Below, piece after piece: positions 33,526 to 45,590 of a DNA stretch of 64,000 nucleotides (the first letter of the stretch is position 1; every line of letters starts with the position of its first letter). Source of the stretch: Geotrypetes seraphini (Eukaryota > Chordata > Amphibia > Gymnophiona > Dermophiidae); NCBI RefSeq assembly GCF_902459505.1, contig NC_047091.1, positions 41,274,085-41,338,084 on the forward strand. The letters are read 5' to 3'. The translations under genes were made by a program, and so were the position numbers. The notes beneath the pieces were generated by a model. It saw nothing but the letters and a program-made list of their open reading frames with translations, made no database searches and was not told the origin of the DNA.

Positions 33526-34250
33526 TGTCATTTATGGCAGTGCACTGTTACCATTAGTGTGCGACCATATTTAAAAATTACAATGTGAGCATGTACCACC
33601 ATTTATATAGGAGGTGGTAAGGGCTCCCCATTAACTGTACACTAACCAGTTAGCACACAAGTAATATAGATTCACTAACTAGTCAGTACATAAATGCCCA
33701 CTAAAAAATAAGTAATGTGTGGTTAGTGTGTGCATATGCCAAAACTAATGCATTAGAAACTAATAGTATATATTTGTTCCCTGACTTGAAGGGTATGTTC
33801 ACATATACTAGTGAGTAATTTTTCAGACAGGTTTGCCAGTTTAATGCACAACCTATAAGTTCTTATGTTGAAATGATAGCATTTTCGTCTAACTAAAACA
33901 AAATATGAAGATACTCCAAAGCTTTAAAGTCTTTCCAATCCAGTGGAATTTGGAAAGAATTATATGAAAAGGGTTGCAAATATCTGGAAGCAAACTCCAA
34001 AGATTTAACGGAGTATAATGAAACCTGGCATGAGGAAAAAAACCAATAAAAAGACTTGATGAGTTTGAATGGGTCAATTTAAACTTGGGGCTCCAGAGAA
34101 ATAAATCCCTTCAAAGAATGGCCCAGTGCATTTCCATGGGAGAAATTTCAGTTTCTGTAACATATGATGGCTTTTATAAAGCTGTAGTAGAGGTTTCTGC
34201 TGTGGCTTCGTAAAAGGAGCCCATAGATAATTAAACTAGCTGTTAGGCAA
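33526..34250. other. Unassigned; possible decayed DNA-element sequence
   Basis: No coding region. The short segment near 34160-34220 (CTGTAGTAGAGGTTTCTGCTG, GTAAAAGGAGCCC) resembles one arm of the palindromic MITE at 24905-25045. Confidence 0.3.
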
Positions 34251-35708
34251 GCCCTTCTTTCAAACTACTCCTCCCATTCTCAACTCTCCCAACCTAACCC
34301 CACCCCAAAATACTTCCCCTGCACACAGTACTCCTGCCCCCCAAACTAACACTCAACAACTGTCCTGTCACCCTGCAAACAGTACATACTCCCCAAAACT
34401 ACCCCCATAATTGCCCTAACATTCCACAAACTGCCAGGGCACTCTAAAGGTAGTGGCCACAGCTCGAGGCACCTGGAAGTATGCAGACGTTGCCGTGATG
34501 ACATCACGCACATGCTTGACATCATCATGTCAACATCCACGCATCTGCAGAGGCCCTCCAGACGGGCCCCGAGACGCCAGTAGGGGGTGCCAGCAGGGAA
34601 GAGGGCTGGAGAGAAGGAGAGGCGCTGACGCCGGCTAATTGCCTACAGCAGTGTTTCTCAACTACTTCAAGCTAAGTACCCACTAAGTCTAACAAATATC
34701 AACTGAGTACCCCAACCACAGACCTCCCAAGCTCTGCCCTAGGCCCACCTAAGCTCTGCCTCAGATCCCACCCCCTTTACTAATTGTAATGCAATTTTTT
34801 CCATTCATTTTTCATATATACACAGCAGATATAGATTCTCAAAACTGACACATTTCAAAATCACTATATTGAAAATAAAATCATTTTCCCTACCTTTGTT
34901 GTTTGCTGACTTTATTTTTCTGTGCTTTTAACTGTTTCCAGTGGCTTCTTATCCATTAACTGTTTTTCTCTCCTTCTTCACTTTCTGCCTTGCATCCATC
35001 TTTATATAAATGCACACAACTTATCTCCAAGGATAACAATTATTTTGAAAGCAGCTCATTAATAGATGTCGCTTCCATATGCTCAGAAATACGTTAGCTC
35101 TAATGGGGGGTGTTTTCCCTCCTCACGGAGCTTATTAGTCCAGTCATAGCATATATTATGCTTCTTCAATCAATCTCTGTTTTCTTTTTTCTTTGCCTTT
35201 TTTCTTTATATATGCTTTCCAAGCCTGATATTTGTTATTACATGCCTATGATTACACCTGGCAAGCAAGTAAAAATCCGTCACTTATCTTGGACGTGGTT
35301 GGGGGTCCCAACACGGCTCCATTTCAAAATCTGCTTCAGGAGACACAAACTAAATTTCCTATACAATTCTACTGATAGTTATGACTGCCAACAGGAGACT
35401 TGCTGTAGAAAGGCATATCAGGTGAATAGCGTTTCTGTGAACAAAGAGAGTCTAAAGTTGAACTCTGTTCAGAATACTTTCTATGCTGTATAAAATCATT
35501 GCAGGCAAACCAAGAGGGAGATTAAAATCATACGTATCAAAGAAAATATGATCTACAATGCTTGAACAGGACATTCCACCTTGCAACTGACAAAAACCGC
35601 CACCAGCTCTTCAATTAAATAAGGGTCACGTGAATGCTGCATAAACGTGAAACAATTCACTGACAGAAAGGAGAGAAGGATTACAAGAAAGCTAACCACT
35701 CAATTTCA

Positions 35709-36017
35709 TTAAGTCCTCGTGGATTCAGAATTTCTAGCATGTATCCACCGCTGTTCTTTCTGCCACAAAAGATAGGCTATGTCTCCTCCCCTGGAGGTGT
35801 TAACTGTATCTAGTATGGAATAGTGCAACTGCTCCACTGTATAAGATTTACTAAGCCAATGGGCTACAAGCGGGTCTTCTTGGATAGCTGATTGAATCCT
35901 GCTAACATGTTCTCCGATCCGAGTTTTAATGTTCCTGGTCGTGCATTCCACATAGAACATTGCACACGGACACCGAATAATATAAACCACCTGATGAGAA
36001 TTGTAATCAGTATCCAA
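35709..36017 (-). pseudogene. GIY-YIG endonuclease domain of the Penelope-like element
   Basis: This open stretch of about 100 codons reads VVYIIRCPC...FYVE, the GIY-YIG pair in altered form, then TTRNIKTRIGEH with the conserved Arg and Glu positions. It ends GGDIAYLLWQKEQRWI, a pattern seen at the C-terminus of vertebrate Penelope-like polyproteins. The reverse transcriptase part is missing, so only the last domain survives. Confidence 0.85.
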
Positions 36018-36236
36018 CCGGGTAGATTTTTTTCTGTACCCAGTCAGGTAATTGCAAATCTTGTAAGGTCAATTGCAAGGTGGAATGTTCCTGTTCAAGC
36101 ACTGTAGACCATATTTTCTTTGATATGTATAATTTTAGTCTCCCTCTTGGTTTGCCTGCAATGATTTTATACAGCATAGAAAGTAGCCTGAACAGAGTTC
36201 AACTCTCTGTTCACAGAAACACTATTCACCTGATAT

Positions 36237-36548
36237 AGCACAGTTACTTACCGTAACAGGTGTTATCCAGGGATAGCAGGCAGATATTCTCTACATGTGG
36301 GTGACATCATCCACGGAGCCCCGTCGCAGACAGCTTTTCAAGCAAACTTGATTGAAGATCTTGAAGTTTGCTAGTGCTGCACCGTGCATGCATGTGCCTT
36401 CCCACCCCACTAGAGGGCGCGTCTCCTCAATGTGGTCCTCAGTTCAGATAGCTAGCAAAGAAGCCAACCCGGGGAGGCGGGTGGGTTGCGAGAATATCTG
36501 CCTGCTGTCCTTGGATAACACCTATTAAGGTAAGTAACTGTGCTTTAT
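36237..36548. repeat. DIRS 3' terminal block with inner inverted repeat
   Basis: The block opens GCACAGTTACTTACCGTAAC and closes with the inverse, GGTAAGTAACTGTGC. The 56-bp arms bracket about 200 bases. The + strand DIRS copy has the same layout at 59372-59665, and part of it reappears inverted at 42290-42412. Confidence 0.7.
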
Positions 36549-36565
36549 CCCAGGACAAGCAGCCA

Positions 36566-36921
36566 GCATAGAAACATAGAATATGACGGCAGAAAAGGGC
36601 CTATGGCCCAACAAGTCTGCCCACTCAAATAACCCTCCCCTTTAAATTCCTCTTTGAAGTGATCCCACGTGTTGATTCCATTTGATCTTAAAGTCAGTCA
36701 CGTTACTGACCTCAACTACCTGAAGTGGAAGATCATTCCAACGGTCGACCACCCTTTTGGTGAAGAAGTACTTCCTAGTGTCACCATTGAATCTCCCGCC
36801 CCTGATTTTCAGCGGAGCCCCCTTGTCGCCATAGGGCTTGTAAGGAAGAAGATATCTTCTTCCACCTCAATGCGGCCAGTAACGTATTTGAATGTCTCTA
36901 TCATATCACCCCTCTCTCTTC
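36566..36921 (-). mobile_element. CR1-type LINE 3' fragment inserted in DIRS
   Basis: The plus strand starts AACATAGAATATGACGGCAG and runs through GAAGAAGTACTTCCTAGTG to TCTATCATATCACCCCTCTC. These are the reversed CR1 3' UTR, the KFFF region and the DMIETF codons. It interrupts DIRS sequence that resumes at TTCTCTACATGTGGGTGACC. Confidence 0.8.
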
Positions 36922-36982
36922 GTTCTCTACATGTGGGTGACCTCCAAGCTAACCAGGATGGGACGGTGGGAGAGTTGGCAAT

Positions 36983-38032
36983 TTAAGAGAACAGATTACG
37001 CAAAACTGACTGGCCGAACCGGCCGTCGCGTCTGGAAAAAGTATCCAGACAATAGTGAGAGGTGAAGGTATGAACCGAAGACCAAGTGGCGGCTTTGCAG
37101 ATCTCCTCAATAGGCGTGGACCTGAGGAAAGCGACAGATGGCACCATCGCTCTGACTTTATGCCCGTGACCCGACCCTGCAGCGGGAGACCAGCCTGAGC
37201 GTAGCAGTAGGAAATACAAGCAGCCAACAAGTTGAACAATGGTGCGCTTGGAAACAGGACGCCCCAACCGATTGAGATCGAAAGATATGAAGAGTTGAGG
37301 AGCTGTCCGATGAGATTGGGTGAGTTGGAGGTAAAAAGCCAACACACTCTTACAGTCAAGAGTGTGAAGCGCCACCTCTCCAGGATGAGAATGGGGCTTA
37401 GGAAAAAACACCGGAAGAACAATGGACTGGTTGAGGTGGAAATCCGAAACCACCTTGGGCATGAACTTAGGATGAGTACGAAGGACCACCTTGTCATGAT
37501 GAAAAACAGTAAAAGGTGGGTCAGCAACAAGAGCTTGCAGTTCACTGACTCTGCGAGCAGACATGAGGGCAATCAGGAACAAGACCTTCCAAGTGAGAAA
37601 CTTCAGATGAGCCTTGTCAATGGGTTCAAATGGAGGTTTCATCAATTGAGCCAGAACCACATTAAGATCCCAAACCACCGGGAGAGGCTTGAGTGGAGGA
37701 TGAATATTGAAAAGGCCCTTCATAAATCGGGAAACCACCGGATGGACAGAGAGCAGTTTCCCATCAAGCGGCTGATGAAAAGCAGCAATCGCACTGAGGT
37801 GGACTCGAATGGATGTCGATTTGAGACCAGACCGAGACAAGTGCAACAGATAATCCAGCAATGAAGACAAGGAAGCAGAAAGTGGCTCCAGGCGATGCCC
37901 AGTATACCATGCAGCAAATCTAGTCCATTTCTGGGAGTAGCACTGGTGAGTGGAACTTTTCCGAGAGGCCTCAAGAACATCCCTCACCGACGGAGAGAAA
38001 TCGAAGAAGGGAGTCACGTGGAGAGGAACCAA
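36983..38032 (-). pseudogene. DIRS tyrosine recombinase region
   Basis: A region of about 349 codons. The N-terminal part has the core-binding helices (STHQCYSQKWTRFAAW). The catalytic half has SARRVSELQAL (the Arg I box) and a C-terminal block GHGHKVRAM...SVHTFTSHY carrying the His-x-x-Arg and Tyr region. It would integrate the element's circular DNA. Treated as part of a fossil element. Confidence 0.8.
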
Positions 38033-38429
38033 GCTGTTAAATGTAGAGACTGCAAACTGGGATGCAGCAGCGAACCCTGACTCTGAGACAGCAGAGAAGG
38101 AAACACAGGCAGAAGTAGAGGCTCCCTAACACTGAGTTGGAGAAGAAGGGAGAACCACGGCTGCCTCGGCTACCGAGGAGCTATCAAAATCATGGCGGCT
38201 TGAGCTGACTTGAGATGTACTAGCATCCGCAGAATCAGAGGAAAAGGAAGGAACGCGTAGAGGAACCTGCCCGACCAATCCAGAAGGAAGGCATCCGCCT
38301 CGAGATGATCTGGGGAGTAAATCCTGGAGCAGAAGCAAGGCAACTTGTGTTTGAGGGGTGAGGCAAACAGATCTATCTGCGGCGTCCCCCATCGAGCAAA
38401 CAACTGATGCAGAGTCGAGGAATGGAGCG

Positions 38430-39930
38430 ATCATTCATGAGGCTGGAGAAGGCGACTCAATCTGTCTGCCGTGCAGTTTTGTGCGCCCTGGATGTAGACT
38501 GCCTGAAGGAAGATGTTGTGGCGTATCGCCCACTCCCAGAGCCGAAGAGCCTCCCGGCAGAGAGACAGGGAACCCGTACCCCCCTGCTTGTTCACATAAT
38601 ATATCGCCACCTGGTTGTCCGTGCGCACCAGGACCACGCAATCCTGAAGCAAATGCCGAAAGGCGACCAGCGCATTGAAAATGGCCCAAAGCTCCAGCAG
38701 GTTGATGTGACAGCGACGGTCGGTGCTCGACCAAAGACCCTGAGTCCGGAGGCTGTCGAGGTGAGCCCCCCCAGGCATATGCGAAGGAGTCCGTTGTAAG
38801 GACCTTCTGCGGCGGGGGCGTGAGAAAGAGAAAACCTTTGGAAAGATTGGAAGAGAGCGTCCACCAGCGGAGCGAACGCCTCAAGGAGGGAGTCACCGCA
38901 ATGTGCTGAGAGGCGGGATCCCGGTCCTGTCTCCACTGGGATGCCAGGGTCCACTGAGGTACCTGGAGGTGAAGTCTGGCAAAAGGAGTCACATGAACGG
39001 TGGAGGCCATGTGTCCCAACATGATCATCATCTGCTTGACTGAGGCCGTAGACTAAAGGGAGACATGCCGGCACAGGTGGATGAGGGCGGCCTGCCGAGG
39101 TTGAGGCAGAAATGTGCGGAGGCGAACCGTGTCCAAAATCGCCCCAATGAACTGCAGAGACTGAGAGGGGCACAACTGGGACTTGGGGAAGTTGACCTTG
39201 AAGCCCAGACACTGAAGGAACGGAATAGTCCGTTGGGTAGCTAAAATAACCTCCCGCCGTTACGGTGCTTTGATAAGCCAGTCGTCGAGGTACGGGTACA
39301 CCTGAAGACCCTGCGACCGCAAGGCCGCTACCATCACCATGAGGCACTTCGTGAAGACTCGTGGGGATGAAGCGAGCCCGAACGGGAGGACTCGATACTG
39401 CAGGTGAAGGTCTCCCACTTGAAAGCGAAGGAACCAGCGAGAGGCCTGGTGAATCAGGATGTGAGTGTAGGCCTCTTTCAGGTCCAGGGAACATAGCCAG
39501 TCTCCCTCGTCCATCAGGGGATACAGTGTGGGAAGAGAGAGCATACGGAACTTCTACTTGACCAGGAACTTGTTCAGCACGCGGAGGTCGAGGATAGGGC
39601 GTAGGTCCCCGGTCTTTTTGGGGACTAGAAAGTATCGGGAGTAGAACCTGGTGCGCTGCTAACACAAAGGGACCACCTCCACCGCTCGGAAGCGAAGATG
39701 GGCATGAGCCTCCTGGAGAAGAAGGGGGAGTAGCGCTCTGTTGGAAGGACATTCTCTTGGGGGCAGGTCCGGAGGAGTCGTCCGGAAGTGTAGGGAATAC
39801 CCCTCTCTGATGACGGACAGGACCCAGTTGTCCGAAGTTATCAGTTCCCAGCGGTGATAAAAAGCATGGAGGCGGCCCCCTATATGCAGAGGAGAAGACT
39901 CGAGGATGGAGGGGGCCGGCCCGCTCCAAC
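38430..39930 (-). pseudogene. DIRS reverse transcriptase / RNase H region
   Basis: RT motifs include SLDLKEAYTHILIH, VLPFGLASSPRVFTKCL and YLDDWLIKAP in the 39260-39544 frame. RNase H motifs (HINLLELWAIFNAL, TDNQVAIYYVNKQGG, GAQNCTADRLSR) are in 38431-38778. The order matches the DIRS family. Several breaks separate the pieces. Confidence 0.8.
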
Positions 39931-39938
39931 CGGGCCAG

Positions 39939-42240
39939 TCAAAAAGACGGTGCAGGCTTGGCTGCCGCAGGCTTCTGAGGGGCCCTTTGCTGCTGCAGAC
40001 GCCGAAGAGGCAGCCGGGAAAAAGCCGGCGTGGACTTTTGAGGATAATGCTGGGGAGGCAACTTGTACGACTTAGGAGGAGCGGGCTTCGCCTTGGGCCT
40101 AACCAAGGAGGCAAAGAAGCGCTCATGCTCGGAGAGGCGTTTGGTGGCTGCCTCGATGGAGTTGTCAAAGAGTTCATTGCCCAAACATGGGAGATTCGCC
40201 AGCCGGTCCTGCAGATTCGGGTCCATGTCAACTATGCGGAGCCAGGCTAGGCGGCGCATGGCTACCGCAAAGGCGGAGACCCTTGAGGAGAGTTCAAAGG
40301 CATCATAGGTCGCTTGAAACATATAAAGGCGAATCTGCGACAGCATATCCAGGAGCCAGCGAAATTCCGTCCGGCGATGAACAGGCAAATCCTCCTGAAA
40401 CGAGGGCATGGATTTGATACACTGTTTCAGATATGACGTAAAAGTAAAATTGTAGTTAAGAACCCTGTTCGCCATCATCAAATTTTGGTACAGGCGCCTG
40501 CCAAACTTGTCCATAGTCCGGCCCTCCCGGACAGCCGCGTAGACCTTGGAAGGATTAGACTTCTTCAAGGAAGACTCCACCACCAAGGATTGGTGGGAGA
40601 GCTGAGCCTTCTCAAACTCCTTACAGGGGACCGTCCGGTACCTGGACTCCATCTTGGCCGGAATAGAGTAAGGTGTCTCTAAATTCTGGAAGAAAGTCTG
40701 CTGCAAAACTGGGTTCAAGGGGAGGCGAAGGGATTCCTTCGGTGGGTAAGGAAGCTCCATCTCCTCCAAATATTCCAGGGTACACATGGATCCGGACTGG
40801 AGGTCCAGTTGCAGCGCCCATGTCCATCACGAACCTGGTGAAGGACAGCTTGCCCGTAGAATGCCCCTCAAGGAGGGAAGCCAAGCGGGACTTAGGGGCA
40901 GCAGAGAACGAGGGGGAAGCCTCCCTCGAATACTGCACTAGCAGGTCAGTGTCCACAAGCATGGACATTGAGGAGGCCCTACTGAGAGAATGAGGGGGAG
41001 TCGATGACAGCCTGCGCTTATAGAGCCTAGAAGGCGAGGACCCAGGGGTCCGAGGAACGGAAGTCCGGGGAGCCTATCTCACCGAGCCTCGGGAGGGAGA
41101 TTCCTTCCAACTCGGCAGAGGCTGGCGTCTTTGACCTCAAAGCTCCTCGGTGCGGAGACCGAGATGGCACGGGAGAACAGCGAAAATGAGGGAAAGACAG
41201 TACGAGGTCGGAGGGCTTGATGGACCCCGTATTGCGAGGGCCCGGCGACCTACCCCACCTCGGGGGGAGAATCCCTGGGCCGTTTGGCGGACCGCTGTCT
41301 CGAGGAAGAAGTACGTTTAGGCCGGTGCTTCGACCGAGGTCGGGCGGCGGGAGAAGTCCGCCTCGAGGGAGCAGGCGAGGAGGCACTCGAGGACGAGCGT
41401 CGAGACAGACGTGCCTTGCCTCGAGACCCCTCAGTGTGACGCTCAGGCTGGTCAACGACAAACGGGGTCGAGGCCGGGGCAAGCTGAGCCAAAGTAGAGA
41501 AGATCTGCCATGTCAAGATAGCCTTAAGTATATCCTCGAACATAGGCACCGAGACCAAAGGGTTTGGACGAACTGGTGCAGCAGTGCGCTCCACCGAGAG
41601 TGGCCTCAATGTAGAGTATTCCCGTAATGTGAAGGCATGCTTAGGAGGAGGTCTCGTCGAGGCTGGCAGGACTACACTCACTGCCTGGTTGGCCAGAGAC
41701 TCTGAGGATGGCTTCTTCGGTAGCTGAGCTGAACCTGAAGGAGAAAGAGGAGACTTACCCAAGGTCGAGGTCTTCGAAGCCGGAGCTGCCAAGGCCTTCG
41801 AGGTTGAGGGAGACTTGCTCGGGACCAAGATCTTCGAGGCCGACATCGAAACCGAGACATCGTATCCGCCGACGGGTCCATGTTGAAGAGTTCCACAATC
41901 TTGGCCCTCCTGCGACGAAGAGCCCGAGGCTGAAGGGTGGCACAACGAGGGCAGGAGTTCGTAGGGTGGTCAACACCCAGGCAAAGGATACACCAACGAT
42001 GGGGTCTGTGATGGAGATCACCCGACCGCACTGCGTGCACTTCTTGAACCTGGTAAGAGGCCGGGACATAAGGCAGGAAGGAATGCCAAGGTAAAACCGG
42101 GGACCCCCAGTAGGGGAAAACAAAAAAAATTATTATTATTTTTTTTTTTTGTAAAAAGAAAAAAAAGACGCGGCACAGCGACTTCCCAGAAAATAATAAA
42201 AGAAGCTGCGGTGCAAGAAAGGCACTTAGATTCACAAAGA
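39939..42240 (-). pseudogene. DIRS gag-like region
   Basis: The upstream part has a cysteine-rich stretch (FKKCTQCGR...CILCLGVDHPTNSCPRC, visible across two frames) and a Ser/Arg/Pro-rich region. The 39939-40787 frame is a helical segment ending in the basic, Pro-rich RPKAKPAPPKSYKLPP. It corresponds to the gag-like first ORF of DIRS elements. It is fragmented. Confidence 0.65.
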
Positions 42241-42949
42241 AGAGAAACAGGGCTTTCAGGCTCCACAGAAAACTAAGAACTGCATGTGTGGTGCAGCATT
42301 AGCAAACTTCAAGATCTTCAATCAAGTTTGCTTGAAAAGCTGTCCGCGACGGAGCTCCGTGGATAACATCACCCACATGTAGAGAATATGCTGCCTGCTT
42401 GTCCTGGGATAAGCCTTTCTACAGTAAGTCTCCTGTTAGCAGTCATAACTACTAGTAGAATTGTATTGGAAATTTAGTTTGGGTCTCCTGAAGCAGATCT
42501 CGAAACGGGGCCACGTTGGGACCGCCAACCACGTCCAAGAGAAGTGACTTGCTTGCCAGGTATAATCATAGGCATGTAATAACAAATATCAGGCTTGGAA
42601 AGCATATATACAGAAAAAGAAAAAAAGGCAAAGAAAAAAGTAAAAAGAAAACAGAAATTGATTGAAGAAACATAATATATGCTAAGACTAGACTAATAAG
42701 CTCCGCGAGGGGGCAATTAGAGCTAATGTATCTCTGAGCATATTGGAGCGACATCAATTAATGAGCTACTTTCAAAATAATTGTTATCCCTGGAGATAAG
42801 TTGTGTGCATTTATATTTAGTGGTATACTTGAGTATACTGTTTCACATCTCCTTTAATTTGAATGATAGTACCCTGTACAGATATTGTTGGCTAGGTTTG
42901 CATCCATCTTTGGCATTAACTTAACATTCAATTTTTTTCATTTTTCTGA

Positions 42950-43870
42950 AAATCTACTTTTCCATGTCTTCCTTTCCCTTCCTATCTCTCTCTCCCTCCT
43001 CCCAGTAGTCCAAAATCTCTCCCCTTCCTTTTCTCCCCTTCCCAGTCTGGCATCTCTCTCCTCTCCTTCCCATAATCTGGCATCTCTCTCTACTACTACT
43101 ATTATTACTGTATTATTTCTATAGCACTACTAGACTCCCCTCCTTCCCTGGTCTGGTATCTCTCCCTTCCTTTAGTCATCTTCCCTCCTCCCCAATGTAA
43201 CATTTCTCTCTCCCTTCCTCCTTTCTGCCCCCTGCAGTCCATCTCCCTTCCCTGCCTCCTTTCTGTCCCCCCCTCCCAGTCCAACATTTTTAGCCCTCCT
43301 TTCCACCAGTCCAACATTTATTTATCTCTTCCTCCTGTGTGCTGCGTCTCCTCCGGTCCTCCTTCCCTCCCCCAACTTCTTTCCATGAGTCCAACTTTTC
43401 ATTCTCTGTCCTCTCCCCCTTCCCCTGACATTTCTCCTTCCCTCCTTTCTATCCTCCCCATCCATCTCGCCCTCTCTACAACTCCAAAACTTTCTGACTC
43501 CTGCATACTTTCTCTCTCTCTCTCCTTGTCTCTTCCCTTGAGTGACATTCCTCCTTCCCACCCCACAACCCAATATACGCTCTCTCCACGCACTATCTCA
43601 CCCTCCCCTCCAGGATGCAGCACCTTTCCTTTCCCTCCCCTTCTGCCAGGTCTAACAGCACCTCTTCTCCCTTCCCCTCCCCCCTGTCCAGCAGCACCTC
43701 TCCCTCCAGCAGCATCTCTCCCTCTCCCCATATCCAGCAGTACCTCTCTTCCCTTTTCCCCTGTCCAGAAGTACCCCTTTTCTCTTCTCTTTCCCTCCTC
43801 CCCTGTCCAGCAGTACCCCTTCTCCTTTCTCTTTCCCTCCTCCCCTGTCCAGCAGTAGCTCTCCTCTCTC
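42950..43870. repeat. Long polypyrimidine (CT-rich) tract with short tandem units
   Basis: About 900 bases are mostly C and T on the plus strand, with a minisatellite-like end. Units of roughly 45 bases carrying CCCCTGTCCAGCAGTA repeat near 43670-43860. Related tracts occur in hAT sequence at 25140-25400 and 51590-51990, so the tract belongs to that family. The open frames across it are composition artefacts. Confidence 0.7.
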
Positions 43871-44632
43871 TAGTGGTAGCTCACTGTGCTTTTAACTTCC
43901 CCACACTGCTGCCGCTAGCATTAGTTTAGACTTTAGATGCAGTTCCATCAGGCAGCCTCAGGGCCTTTGCTAGGCCGGCCCCCTCTGAAGAAAGAATTAG
44001 TTGCATCATCGAAGCAGACCGGCCTAGGAAAGGCTCTGAGGCTACCTGATGAAACCGTGTCTAAACTAATGCTAGCGGCAGCTGTGTGGCGAAGTTAAAC
44101 ATACACTGAGCTGCCGCTGCTGGTCCGAGAGAGAAGACAAGGAAGGCAGGAGTCCTGGGAAATTTGCGACGGCAGCAGAAAGTTGCTAGACATGCAGCGC
44201 TAGCGCCGTACCGTGTGTTGAGAACCTCTGGCCCTACAGGACGTGCCTCTTGTGAGAGTCATGTCCTGTAGGCAAGTCAGCTAGCCAGCACCTCTCTTCC
44301 TCCTCAGTGTGCCATGGTACACTTGGAATCTCAGGAGGCACACTAGTGTGCCGCCGCAGCACACAGTTTGCAATACACTGCTCTAAACTATCACCACAAC
44401 TGCCCCAGCACATTACCTCCCCACAACTGCCCCAAGTACCAAGAATTACCCCTCCTAAATGCTCTAACACTTGGAAAATTGCATATTACTGCTTCACCCT
44501 CAAAATCTACTCTGTAATTGCCCCACCTCACAAACTGCTCTACTTCCAAAAAAACTAAACCTGCTTCCTGCAACTTTACCACTATCCTGCAAACTGCCTC
44601 CACTAAAACAGGGATCTCCCCAAACTATCCTG

Positions 44633-45590
44633 AATTTAAATTTGCTGATGACACTAAACTCTGCGGCAGGGTTAGAACCACGGAAGACTGCGAAGACCTA
44701 CAAAGGGACCTAACAAAACTGGAAGAGTGGGTAAAAAAGTGGCAGATGAGTTTTAACATAGAGAAATGCAAGGTCATGCATGTAGGGAAAAAGAACCCAA
44801 TGTTCAGCTACAAAATGGGGGGATCACTGCTAGGGGTGAGCAATCTTGAAAGAGACCTGGGGGTGATGGTGGACACAACATTGAAACCATCGGCACAGCC
44901 TCAAAGAAAGCAAACAGGATGTTGGGTATCATTAAAAAGGGCATCACAACCAAGACGAAGGAAGTCATCATGCCGCTGTATCGTGCAATGGTGCGACCGC
45001 ACCTGGAGTACTGTGTCCAGTACTGGTCGCTGTACCTCAAGAAGGACATGGCAGTTCTTGAGGGGGTCCAGAAGAGAGCGACTAAACTGATAAAGGTATG
45101 GAAAACTTTTCATACGCTGACAGGTTGAAAATGCTGGGGCTGTTCTCCCTGGAGAAGAGGAGACTTAGAGGAGAAATGATAGAAACCTTCAAAATCCTGA
45201 AGGGCATAGAGAAGGTAGACAGGGACAGATTCTTCAGATTGTGGGGAACCACAAATACTAGGGGTCACTCGGCGAAATTGAAAGGGGACAGGTTTAGAAC
45301 AAATGCTAGGAAGTTCTTTTTTACCCAGAGGGTGGTGGACACATGGAACGCACTTCCGGAGGTTGTGATAAGCCAGAGCACAGTACAGGGGTTCAAGGAA
45401 GGTTTAGATAGATTCCTAAAGGATAAGGGGATTGAGGGGTACAGATAAAAGCAGAGGTAGGTTATAGAGATGGTAAAGAAACCACTTCAGAGGTCATAGA
45501 CTTGATGGGCCGCCGTGAGAGCGGACCGCTGGGCGCGATGGACCTCTGGTCTGACCCAGCGGAGGCAACTCTTATGTTCTTTACAATCTA
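44633..45590 (+). mobile_element. 5'-truncated CR1 LINE
   Basis: It starts at the catalytic KFADDTKL motif (44638) and runs to the 3' end GGCGGAGGCAACTCTTATG. Frames at 44518-45090 and 45098-45448 together cover RDLTKLEEWVKKWQMSFN, YLKKDMAVLEGVQKRATKL, RLRGEMIETFKILKGIEKV and RVVDTWNALPEVVI. A shift near 44900 and another near 45095 break the frame. It is close to the copy at 4476-7660. Confidence 0.9.

Larger units (their letters stand above)
36237..42412 (-). mobile_element. DIRS-type tyrosine-recombinase retrotransposon fossil
   Basis: The 6.18-kb copy inserted without target duplication into the right arm of the Penelope-like element. The left arm of that element preserves the empty site (GATAT joined to GCCTT). 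Inverted terminal blocks are at 36237-36560 and about 42290-42412. In minus-strand order it holds gag-like, RT/RNase H and recombinase regions. A CR1 fragment sits in its 3' end. Reading frames are long but not whole; it carries several breaks and looks fairly young. Confidence 0.85.
35004..42897 (-). mobile_element. Penelope-like element with long inverted arms, split by DIRS
   Basis: A 14-bp duplication, TTGCATCCATCTTT, flanks it at 34990-35003 and 42898-42911. Its own sequence, about 1.7 kb, is 35004-36236 and 42413-42897. Left arm 35004-35600 is an inverted copy of 36060-36236 plus 42413-42815. The core encodes a GIY-YIG endonuclease on the minus strand. Each arm carries CCTGAAGCAGAT...GAAA and GTTGGGACC phrases typical of Penelope terminal sequences. 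It is a broken, 5'-shortened copy. Confidence 0.75.
34649..44230. mobile_element. Inner hAT element hosting a Penelope-like insertion
   Basis: The ends are CAGTGTTTCTCAAC (34649) and, read inward from the right, CAGAGGTTCTCAAC (ending 44230). The flanks GCCTACAG (34641-34648) and GCCCTACAG (44231-44239) fit an 8-bp duplication with one added base. Its own sequence is 34649-34989 and 42912-44230. The right part holds a 900-bp polypyrimidine tract (about 42950-43870). No transposase. Confidence 0.7.
34430..44387. mobile_element. Outer hAT-like element of a nested insertion stack
   Basis: Outer parts are 34430-34648 and about 44240-44387. They match, in opposite orientation, the outer parts of the intact small copy at 50908-51386. 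The right end is CACAGTTTGCAATACACTG, an inward CAGTGTATTGCAAAC hAT end. The left end has lost its terminal repeat. The element holds a second hAT, a Penelope-like element, a DIRS element and a CR1. Confidence 0.65.

Noticed and set aside
37232-37864. A 210-codon plus-strand frame.
   Set aside because: It runs antisense to the DIRS recombinase region and has no family signature; it is a shadow of the minus-strand coding pattern.
43337-43858. A 173-codon Ser/Pro/Leu-rich frame.
   Set aside because: Produced by a polypyrimidine tract; several frames and both strands are open there at once.
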